DNA from: an uncultured Paraburkholderia sp.
GTDB lineage: Bacteria > Pseudomonadota > Gammaproteobacteria > Burkholderiales > Burkholderiaceae
Reading direction: 5' to 3'
DNA length: 14,009 nt
Assembly: GCA_937917025.1 (NCBI GenBank)
Contig: CALFSF010000431.1
Coordinates: 1 to 14,009 of the forward strand
Numbering within the stretch: the stretch's first letter is position 1; each line of letters begins with the position of its first letter. Below, in pieces: positions 6,645-14,009 of this stretch. A program made the position numbers and the translations under genes. The notes under the pieces were generated by a model. It did not search any database. It had not been told where the DNA came from and saw only the letters and a program-made list of their open reading frames with translations.

Positions 6645-7724
6645 ATGACTACAACATCGACGCTGCTGCCGCGCTGGACACTGTGGGTGCCGATCGCCGG
6701 CTGGGTCGTACTCGGGGCTGCCGCGCTGCTGCCGGGTAACGCGGTGCTGCTCACGCTCGTCGGCGCCGCGCTCGCAGGCGCGGTCTTCGCGGGCGTCCAC
6801 CATGCGGAAGTCGTCGCGCATCGCGTGGGCGAGCCGTTCGGCACGCTGGTGCTCGCCGTCGCCGTGACGGTGATCGAGGTGGCGCTGATCGTCTCCGTGA
6901 TGCTGAGCGCGGGCCCCGAGAAGGCCGGCCTCGCGCGCGATACGGTGTTTGCCGCGGTGATGATCGTCTGTAACGGCATCGTGGGGATGTGCCTGCTTGC
7001 CGGCGGCATCCGCCATCGCGAGCAGGATTTCCAGATTCGCGGCGCCAGTGCGGCGCTGGCGGTGCTGGCGTCGCTTTCAGTGCTGACGCTCGTCATGCCG
7101 AATTTCACCAGCGCCGCCGGGCCTGTGCTTACCCCTTCGCAACTGGCGTTTGCGGGCGTGTCGTCGCTCGTGCTGTATGGGGTGTTCGTGTTCGTGCAGA
7201 CCGTGCGGCATCGCGACTATTTTCTGGTCGGCGTCGCCGATGAAGACGTCCATGCCGCGCCGCCCAGCGCGCGCGTGGCCCTCGTCAGTGCCGGCTTGCT
7301 GGTGGTGTGTCTCGTCGCCGTCGTGCTGCTCGCGAAGCTGCTCTCGCCAGTGGTGGAAACGGCGGTGGCCAATGCGGGGCTGCCCAAGGCCGTCGTCGGG
7401 ATCGTGATCGCGGCGCTCGTGCTGCTGCCCGAAGGGCTCGCCGCGTTGCGCGCCGCACGCGCGGACCGTCTGCAAACCAGCCTCAATCTCGCGCTCGGTT
7501 CGGCGCTCGCGAGTATCGGCCTGACGATTCCTACCGTCGCGGTCGTGTTTCTCTATATCGGCCAGCCGCTGCAACTGGGGATCGACGGCAAGGAGATGGT
7601 GCTGCTGTTCCTGACGCTCGTGGTCGGCACGCTGACGCTCGGCACCGGCCGCACCACGATCCTGCAAGGCGCGGTGCATCTGTCGCTGTTCGCCGCGTGG
7701 CTCTTCCTGTCGATCGCGCCTTGA
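6645..7724 (+). CDS. chaA: Ca2+(Na+/K+)/H+ antiporter, ChaA type
   Basis: This inner-membrane cation/proton exchanger has 359 residues, close to E. coli ChaA (366). About eleven hydrophobic segments are visible. The two cation-binding alpha repeats of the CaCA superfamily are present. The first is GEPFGTLVLAVAVTVIEVAL with acidic Glu78 in the membrane. The second is VVGIVIAALVLLPEGLAALR with Glu263, followed by the conserved NLALGSALASIGLTIPTVAV. Between them a hydrophilic loop (about 187-210) contains HRDYFLVGVADEDVH, likely cytoplasmic. The Shine-Dalgarno is weak (AGGA at 6632-6635). The gene is divergent from the acyl-CoA dehydrogenase and convergent with the LysR gene. The family is sure; which cation is physiological is not. 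Confidence 0.92.
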   Translation: MTTTSTLLPRWTLWVPIAGWVVLGAAALLPGNAVLLTLVGAALAGAVFAGVHHAEVVAHRVGEPFGTLVLAVAVTVIEVALIVSVMLSAGPEKAGLARDTVFAAVMIVCNGIVGMCLLAGGIRHREQDFQIRGASAALAVLASLSVLTLVMPNFTSAAGPVLTPSQLAFAGVSSLVLYGVFVFVQTVRHRDYFLVGVADEDVHAAPPSARVALVSAGLLVVCLVAVVLLAKLLSPVVETAVANAGLPKAVVGIVIAALVLLPEGLAALRAARADRLQTSLNLALGSALASIGLTIPTVAVVFLYIGQPLQLGIDGKEMVLLFLTLVVGTLTLGTGRTTILQGAVHLSLFAAWLFLSIAP

Positions 7725-7730
7725 AGACGC

Positions 7731-7759
7731 GGGCCTTGCGCACGTGCGTCGCAAGGCCC
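7731..7759. terminator. GC-rich hairpin between convergent chaA and the LysR gene
   Basis: GGGCCTTGCG (7731-7740) and CGCAAGGCCC (7750-7759) form a perfect 10-bp stem with a 9-base loop, 6 bases after the chaA stop and 15 bases before the end of the LysR gene. No T run follows on either strand, so it is not a canonical intrinsic terminator. It may protect 3' ends or weakly block read-through from both sides. Confidence 0.55.
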
Positions 7760-7774
7760 CGCGCAATCCATCGC

Positions 7775-8659
7775 TCAGACGAGCGTTTCAGTCCAGTGCG
7801 CCGCGATCCATTCGCGGAACAGATTGAGCTTCTGCTGATGCGCGACGCTGTCCGGGTACACGAAGTAATAGCGCGCGCCCGTGGTCAGCACGGCATCGAA
7901 CGGCCGCACGAGCCGTTTCGCCGCGACGTCTTCGTCGATCAGCGCGACGTCGCTGATCGCGACGCCAAAACCCTGTAGCGCGGCGTTCGTCGCGAGATCG
8001 AGCGTATCGAAGCTCGGGCCGTGATTCGCATCGATGTCGCGGGCTTCGACATGATCGAGCCACATCTTCCAGTCGCGATGATCGCGCGTGGGATGCAGCA
8101 GCGTGTGCCGCGCGAGATCGGCGACGTTGCCAAGCGGCCTGTCGTCGAGGAGTTCGGGCGCGCAGACGGGTGTCAGACGCTCCTCGAAGAGCGCCACCGA
8201 CTGCACGTCCGCGCCCGGAGACGAACCATAGATGATCGCGGCGTCGAACGGCTCGATCTGGAAATCGACGTCGTGCTGCCACGTCGTGGTGACCTGCACG
8301 TGCAGGTCGGGATACTCCGCCTGAAACTGCATGATCTTCGGCAGCATCCAGCGCATCACGCAGGTCGGCACCTTCAACGCCAGATCCGTGCGTTGACGCG
8401 TCAGGCGCAGCGAGATTTCCTCGATCCGCGCGAAGCTCTCCTTGACGACGGGCAGCAGCGATTCGCCTTCGGCGGTCAGCGTAAGGCCCTTTGCATGGCG
8501 TTTGAAGAGGGGAAAGCCGTAATAGTCTTCCAGCGCGAGAATCTGGCGGCTGACCGCGCCTTGCGTCAGGCACAGGTGCTCCGCGGCGCGCGTGAAGCTG
8601 CGGTGCCGCGCGACCGTTTCGAAAATCTGCAGCGCGTTAAGAGGTGGAAGTCGTCGCAT
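7775..8659 (-). CDS. LysR-type regulator, GcvA-like subgroup
   Basis: This 294-residue transcription factor has the N-terminal winged helix-turn-helix of the LysR family at about residues 5-64 (LNALQIFETVARHRSFTRAA, then LTQGAVSRQILALEDYYG, FPLFKRHAKGLTLTAEGE). A periplasmic-binding-type effector domain follows from about 92 (VPTCVMRWMLPKIMQFQAEY). The MRRLPPLNALQIFE opening and the W-x-LP-x-I motif place it nearer GcvA than CbbR or BenM types. The frame is open to 8731, but the ATG at 8659 matches the family N-terminus; no strong Shine-Dalgarno is visible. LysR proteins often control a divergent neighbour, which here is the unrecognised gene at 9097, 437 bp away. The effector is unknown. It does not resemble the AmpR/PenR regulators of beta-lactamases. 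Confidence 0.93.
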   Translation of the reverse strand: MRRLPPLNALQIFETVARHRSFTRAAEHLCLTQGAVSRQILALEDYYGFPLFKRHAKGLTLTAEGESLLPVVKESFARIEEISLRLTRQRTDLALKVPTCVMRWMLPKIMQFQAEYPDLHVQVTTTWQHDVDFQIEPFDAAIIYGSSPGADVQSVALFEERLTPVCAPELLDDRPLGNVADLARHTLLHPTRDHRDWKMWLDHVEARDIDANHGPSFDTLDLATNAALQGFGVAISDVALIDEDVAAKRLVRPFDAVLTTGARYYFVYPDSVAHQQKLNLFREWIAAHWTETLV

Positions 8660-9096
8660 GATGGAGCGCCCGGCTATCAGGAAAATGCATTGCAGCCCGC
8701 GTATCGACCGGCTACGGAGATATGCGTGCACGCCCGCAGGATACGCTATTCAAAATGCCGGCACGACTGGCGTTTGTCCGCGCGCGCATGCGTCCGGCGC
8801 ATGGGTGCGCTGATCGTCAACGGGCTGCAACGGCATGGGGATTACGGCCGGGCGCCATTTTGCGTGCGACTGACGCACCGCTTCGGTGCCGGGTGCAAGC
8901 CGAGGGAATTTATTCCAGCGACCCTCGCTGATACAGGGCTATGCTGATGAAGAGCGCAAGCGCCCGCGCCCCGCGCTGAGCAACGCAGCAAAGAACGGCG
9001 GTGCAGGAAGAGGCGAAAAGATTGCAGCGCCGACTGGAATGATGCGTTGGCCGGCATGCTGGCGGAACCGCCTGACGAACCCGATAGGAGCGAACG
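8660..9096. other. 437-bp intergenic region with inverted repeats
   Basis: This is the divergent gap between the LysR gene and the 132-residue gene. No convincing coding sequence, tRNA or mobile element is seen. Near the LysR side, GCGTATC (8699-8705) is repeated inverted as GATACGC (8740-8746), flanking a perfect 10-bp palindrome GCGTGCACGC (8724-8733). These may be autoregulatory operator elements. A weak -10-like TATGCT lies at 8940-8945 for the rightward gene without a good -35. Confidence 0.4.
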
Positions 9097-9495
9097 ATGA
9101 ACGAAGCGCGCGCGATTCAATTCCTGAACACGATCCGCAAACCGCTGCTGTCGCTGCACAAGTCGATTCTCGACCACGAGCGCGCATCGTATGAGAAAGA
9201 GTTCGGCCCGATCACACCGGCCGCGTTTCTTCAGGTGCTGATCAACGGCTCGGGCTTTCGCTGGATCACCCCGCTCTCGACGCTCATCGCGAACATCGAT
9301 GAGGTCGTCGACGACAAGGACGCCACGCCCGCCGACAGGATGGCCGCCGCGGAAGCGGTCGTCGCGCTGTTCGCGCCCGGCGACCCGAACGCGGTGTTCC
9401 TGCCGCGCTATCTGCCGTTGCTGCAGATGAGCCCGGACCTGTTGCACGCGCATGGACAGGTCGCGCAGGTGCTGCGCGAGGCGGCAGACAGATAG
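9097..9495 (+). CDS. Conserved-looking protein of unknown function (132 residues)
   Basis: I do not recognise a family. The protein has 132 residues with no signal peptide and no membrane segment. The pattern suggests an all-helical, amphipathic cytoplasmic protein: RAIQFLNTIRKPLLSLHKSI, then an acidic/basic stretch HERASYEKEFGPITPAAFLQ, LSTLIANIDEVVDDKD in the middle, and a C-terminal LLQMSPDLLHAHGQVAQVLR. It has no cysteine and no obvious metal or nucleotide motif. Coding looks real: GGAG at 9087-9090 is 6 bases before the ATG, and codon use is GC-rich at third positions like its neighbours. It ends 27 bp before the convergent beta-lactamase stop and is divergent from the LysR gene, which may regulate it. 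Confidence 0.8.
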   Translation: MNEARAIQFLNTIRKPLLSLHKSILDHERASYEKEFGPITPAAFLQVLINGSGFRWITPLSTLIANIDEVVDDKDATPADRMAAAEAVVALFAPGDPNAVFLPRYLPLLQMSPDLLHAHGQVAQVLREAADR

Positions 9496-9522
9496 CGCAG
9501 CGCTGGCGGCACCGCGTTCGCG

Positions 9523-10410
9523 TCAGGCAAAAGCCTTCACGACGATGCGCGCGGCGTCGGCGAGCACGTCGCTGCGCGACTTCGCGTCCCTGTCGCGCTG
9601 CGTGAAATACGTCACGAGCACGATCGGCGGTTTCGCGGGCGGCCACACCACGGCGACATCGTTGGTCGCGCCGTAGTCGCCCGTGCCCGTCTTGTCGATC
9701 ACGTCCCAGCCCGCCGGCACACCCGCGCGAATCCGCTCGCCGCCCGTTGTATTCGCGCGCATCCACGCCTGCAGCTGATCGCGTTGCGGCGCGCCCAGCG
9801 CATCGCCCAACGCGAGGCGCTGCACGCTCGCCAGCATCGCGGCCGGTGTCGTCGTGTCGCGCGGATCGCCGGGAATGGCCGTGTTCAGCTCCGTTTCCCA
9901 GCGATCGAGGCGGAACGTATCGTCGCCGATCGAGCGCGCGAACGCCGTGACCGCGGACGGCCCACCCACGATTCTCATCAGCAGGTTCGCGGACGTGTTG
10001 TCGCTATAGTCGATGCCGGCCGCGCAGAGTTCGCCGATCGTCATGCCCTCGGCGACGTGCCGCCCGGTAACCGGCGAATACGCGACGAGGTCGGCCTTCG
10101 TATAGCGCACGCGCTGTTGCAGAAAGCCGGGCTCCTTCGCGCTTCGCGTGAGGATCGCGGAGACGATCATCACCTTGCACGTGCTGCAAAACGCAAAGCG
10201 CTCGTCCGCGCGATGCATCAGCGTGGCGCCATTCGCCGTATCCAGCGCCGCGACGCCGAGGCGCCCTGCTGCGGATTTTTCCAATGCCGCCAGTTTTGTT
10301 TCCGGCGAAGCGCCTTTCGATGCCTCGGTCGCCCATGAAGAGCAGGCTGCGATGAAAGGAGTGGAAGCGGCAGCAAGCAACAGCGTGCGACGGGACGAGG
10401 AATGAGTCAT
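9523..10410 (-). CDS. penA: Class A beta-lactamase, PenA-like, Tat-exported lipoprotein
   Basis: This serine beta-lactamase of 295 residues hydrolyses penicillins and probably some cephalosporins. All class A motifs are present: Ser76-Thr-Cys-Lys79 (Ambler 70-73), Ser136-Asp-Asn138 (130-132), Glu172 in WETELN (166) with Asn176 (170), and Lys240-Thr-Gly242 (234-236). The N-terminus reads SSRRTLLLAAASTPFIAACS, combining a twin-arginine motif with a lipobox ending at Cys23, as in Burkholderia PenA enzymes. The residue before the catalytic serine is Cys75 (Ambler 69), as in that group; Cys78 at Ambler 72 is unusual because Phe is common there. ATG 10410 is chosen for this signal; the longer open frame to 10518 lacks sense. 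The Shine-Dalgarno is weak. No AmpR/PenR-type regulator is adjacent. The substrate range cannot be read from the sequence. Confidence 0.93.
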   Translation of the reverse strand: MTHSSSRRTLLLAAASTPFIAACSSWATEASKGASPETKLAALEKSAAGRLGVAALDTANGATLMHRADERFAFCSTCKVMIVSAILTRSAKEPGFLQQRVRYTKADLVAYSPVTGRHVAEGMTIGELCAAGIDYSDNTSANLLMRIVGGPSAVTAFARSIGDDTFRLDRWETELNTAIPGDPRDTTTPAAMLASVQRLALGDALGAPQRDQLQAWMRANTTGGERIRAGVPAGWDVIDKTGTGDYGATNDVAVVWPPAKPPIVLVTYFTQRDRDAKSRSDVLADAARIVVKAFA

Positions 10411-10830
10411 GGTTGAATGTTGGAAGCGAAGGTTGCTGGAATAGTCGTGGTGCGGTTCGATTGCGTGACCTCGTGAAGGTTCCGCGCCAACGAAGTTGCA
10501 AGCGAAGTGCAAGCGCACGGGTCCCGAATATCCTCACCATCGTTTTTTCAACTCGAAGCGGCGAGATTCCGTGCGTTATGTCGTGCAAAGCACGTTTCAC
10601 TATTGACAACGTCATCATCATGCATTTCGAACTGCGGTAAACACCCTTGTTTCAGGGGATTTTATGCGTCATGCGCTCGCTAGGAGTGCCCGATCACATC
10701 GATCACGCAAAAAACCGGCTGCTTTTGTCCCATTTGTTTCCCCCTGGCGCGCAATCAAAGGTGAGGTTCTGCGGGAGGCGTATCGATTCGCCACCTCATG
10801 CGGCAGATGCAACCGCCAGGCGATCCGTTG
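10411..10830. other. 420-bp intergenic region between prpR and the beta-lactamase gene
   Basis: Both flanking genes point left, so this holds the prpR 3' flank and the beta-lactamase promoter. I see no gene. Visible items are a short palindrome CGTGC-AAA-GCACG (10582-10594), a near-direct repeat CGAAGTTGCAAG/CGAAGTGCAAG (10491-10513), and a repeated GATCAC (10692-10697 and 10701-10706). On the minus strand TTGTCA (10603-10608) could be a -35, but no convincing -10 is at the right distance. CGTTGC/GCAACG (10826-10841) is a 6-bp stem over the prpR stop, without a T run. Confidence 0.4.
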
Positions 10831-12804
<1,974 letters not shown>

Positions 12805-12857
12805 GATCGGTCGGGGTTCGGGGCGCGGGAATGCATTCTGACGATTATGCAACGTTC

Positions 12858-12893
12858 TTTCATTCATGAAATATGAAATTTCATTTCTGAAAT
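12858..12893. promoter_or_regulatory. Cluster of TTTCAT/ATGAAA inverted repeats, probable PrpR enhancer
   Basis: Three overlapping dyads share one half-site. They are TTTCAT-TC-ATGAAA (12858-12871), the perfect palindrome ATGAAATTTCAT (12873-12884) and ATTTC-T-GAAAT (12883-12893). They lie about 95-130 bases upstream of the predicted prpB transcription start, where enhancer sites of sigma54 activators are found, and beside the prpR start. Binding by PrpR is inferred from position. Confidence 0.6.
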
Positions 12894-12929
12894 CTGATCG
12901 CCGCTACCCGGATGAGTGATCGGCTTTTA

Positions 12930-12942
12930 AATCAATGGCTTA
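12930..12942 (+). promoter_or_regulatory. IHF binding site
   Basis: AATCAATGGCTTA matches the IHF consensus WATCAANNNNTTR at every defined position. It lies between the inverted-repeat cluster and the -24/-12 promoter, where DNA bending would bring PrpR to the polymerase. IHF is known to be needed at the Salmonella prpBCDE promoter. Confidence 0.65.
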
Positions 12943-12959
12943 ACGCATCCGCATGCGCC

Positions 12960-12975
12960 TGGCCCGTTCCTTGCG
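12960..12975 (+). promoter_or_regulatory. Sigma54 (-24/-12) promoter of prpB
   Basis: TGGCCCGTTCCTTGCG carries GG at 12961-12962 and GC at 12973-12974, separated by exactly 10 bases as in the sigma54 consensus TGGCAC-N5-TTGC. Transcription would begin near 12986, giving a leader of about 23 bases before the prpB GTG. Confidence 0.85.
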
Positions 12976-12997
12976 CTATCAGCGGCCAGTTCAGTTC

Positions 12998-13003
12998 AAG
13001 GAG
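12998..13003 (+). promoter_or_regulatory. Ribosome binding site for the GTG start of prpB
   Basis: AAGGAG ends 5 bases before GTG 13009-13011. It fixes the prpB start, since no ATG is available near the family N-terminus. Confidence 0.85.
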
Positions 13004-13008
13004 ACGTT

Positions 13009-13899
13009 GTGAACCCAGGAAATCCAGCAGGCGCAGGCGCGGCATTCCGCGCCGCGGTCGCCACTGAAGCGCCGCTGCAGGTTGTCGGCGCGATTACCGC
13101 CTACGCGGCGAAGATGGCCGAGGCGGTCGGCTTCAAGGCGGTCTATCTGTCGGGCGGCGGCGTCGCGGCCAATTCGCTGGGCGTGCCCGATCTCGGCATC
13201 AGCACGATGGACGACGTCCTGATCGACGCCCGGCGCATCACCGACGCGACGAATCTTCCGCTGCTCGTCGATATCGATACCGGCTGGGGTGGCGCGTTCA
13301 ACATCGCGCGCACCGTGAAGTCGTTCATCAGGGCGGGCGTCGCGGCCGTGCATCTGGAAGACCAGGTCGGCCAGAAACGTTGCGGCCATCGTCCGGGCAA
13401 GGAATGCGTGTCGAAGGAAGAGATGGTCGATCGCGTGAAGGCCGCGGTCGACGCCCGCACCGACGACCAGTTCGTCATCATGGCGCGCACCGACGCGGCC
13501 GCGGTCGAAGGCATCGATGCGGCGATCGAGCGTGCGGTGGCATATGTCGAAGCCGGCGCGGACATGATCTTCCCCGAAGCGATGAAATCGCTCGACGACT
13601 ATCGCCGCTTCAAGGCCGCGGTCAAGGTGCCGATTCTCGCGAACCTGACCGAATTCGGCTCGACGCCGTTTTTCACCACCACCGAACTGCGCGACGCGAA
13701 CGTCGACATCGCGCTCTACTGCTGCGGCGCGTATCGCGCGATGAATGCCGCTGCGCTCAACTTCTACGAAGTCGTGAAGCGCGACGGAACGCAAAAGGCC
13801 GCAGTGGAAACCATGCAGTCGCGCGCCGATCTGTATGACTACCTCGGCTATCACGCGTACGAAGACAAACTCGACGCGCTGTTTGCCACGCAGAAGTAA
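13009..13899 (+). CDS. prpB: 2-methylisocitrate lyase
   Basis: PrpB cleaves 2-methylisocitrate to pyruvate and succinate, the last step of the 2-methylcitrate cycle for propionate. Its 296 residues match the family length and the PEP mutase/isocitrate lyase barrel. Visible motifs are AVYLSGGGVAANSLGVPDLG, the Mg2+ site region LLVDIDTGWGG (Asp88, Asp90), HLEDQVGQKRCGHRPGKE with catalytic Cys125 in KRCGH (usually KKCGH in E. coli), FVIMARTDA, and ANLTEFGSTP. Translation starts at GTG with AAGGAG 5 bases upstream. It is first in an operon with prpC, 22 bases downstream, and is driven by the -24/-12 promoter at 12960-12975 under divergently encoded PrpR. Confidence 0.97.
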   Translation: MNPGNPAGAGAAFRAAVATEAPLQVVGAITAYAAKMAEAVGFKAVYLSGGGVAANSLGVPDLGISTMDDVLIDARRITDATNLPLLVDIDTGWGGAFNIARTVKSFIRAGVAAVHLEDQVGQKRCGHRPGKECVSKEEMVDRVKAAVDARTDDQFVIMARTDAAAVEGIDAAIERAVAYVEAGADMIFPEAMKSLDDYRRFKAAVKVPILANLTEFGSTPFFTTTELRDANVDIALYCCGAYRAMNAAALNFYEVVKRDGTQKAAVETMQSRADLYDYLGYHAYEDKLDALFATQK

Positions 13900-13921
13900 T
13901 CAGGACCATGAGGACGACACC

Positions 13922-14009
13922 ATGAGCGAAGCAGATAACAGCACGCCCACAGCGGGCGCATTCAAGCCCAAGAAATCCGTCGCCCTGTCGGGCGTGACGG
14001 CGGGCAACA
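13922..14009 (+). CDS. prpC: 2-methylcitrate synthase, N-terminal part (cut by window end)
   Basis: Only the first 29 codons are present. They read MSEADNSTPT, then KPKKSVALSGVTAGN, the typical opening of PrpC, which condenses propionyl-CoA with oxaloacetate to 2-methylcitrate. GAGGA at 13910-13914 stands 7 bases before the ATG. The 22-base gap after prpB implies co-transcription. The identification rests on the opening motif plus the prpB context; the active-site residues lie outside the window. Confidence 0.88.
   Translation, partial: MSEADNSTPTAGAFKPKKSVALSGVTAGN

Noticed and set aside
7775..8659. PenR/AmpR regulator for the nearby beta-lactamase
   Set aside because: It is a LysR protein but its N-terminus resembles GcvA rather than AmpR/PenR, and it is separated from the beta-lactamase by another gene and not divergent to it.
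8842..9453. Open frame on the minus strand across the LysR/9097 gap
   Set aside because: Arg-rich, antisense to the better-supported 132-residue gene, and without motifs.
10603..10626. Plus-strand TTGACA as a promoter reading toward prpR
   Set aside because: It has no recognisable -10 at 16-18 bases and no plus-strand gene follows.
12991..13854. A 287-codon open frame antisense to prpB
   Set aside because: Shadow of prpB: the composition is biased and no family motif is present.

Overview
The window is high-GC DNA with gene content typical of a beta-proteobacterium of the Burkholderia/Paraburkholderia/Caballeronia group. The evidence is a Tat-exported, lipobox-bearing PenA-type class A beta-lactamase, a DUF4148 periplasmic protein, a Burkholderia-type tyrosine integrase, and a prp (2-methylcitrate) locus with a divergent PrpR. 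The assignment rests on protein resemblance by eye, not on a search.

Layout. 1-1.8 kb is the end of an integrated element: a small AlpA-like regulator (+) converging on a tyrosine recombinase (-) that is broken by two single-base indels. 1.8-5.3 kb is core-type sequence: ribA (GTP cyclohydrolase II, -), a two-CBS-domain protein (+), a DUF4148 exported protein (-), a 3-methyladenine DNA glycosylase (-) and a secreted BON-domain protein (+) with a clear terminator. 5.3-9.5 kb holds an acyl-CoA dehydrogenase (-), a ChaA-type Ca2+/H+ antiporter (+), a GcvA-like LysR regulator (-) and a small unrecognised protein (+). 9.5-10.4 kb is the class A beta-lactamase (-). 10.8 kb to the end is the propionate locus: prpR (-) divergent from prpB and the first 29 codons of prpC (+).

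How the genes work together. The only clearly coordinated unit is prpR/prpBC. PrpB cleaves 2-methylisocitrate to pyruvate and succinate, PrpC makes 2-methylcitrate from propionyl-CoA and oxaloacetate, and PrpR is a sigma54-dependent activator. The intergenic DNA between prpR and prpB reads as a textbook enhancer-dependent promoter: clustered TTTCAT/ATGAAA inverted repeats, an exact IHF consensus, a -24/-12 element and a ribosome binding site before a GTG start. The remaining genes look like independent housekeeping or accessory transcription units, with hairpins or short gaps between convergent pairs.

I found no CRISPR, tRNA, rRNA or complete insertion sequence, and no convincing new multi-gene system. 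The items most worth a second look are the twice-frameshifted integrase with three 11-bp repeats at its start, the 14-bp direct repeats over the CBS-gene promoter, the CSTCK active site of the beta-lactamase, the prp control region, and the unrecognised 132-residue protein.
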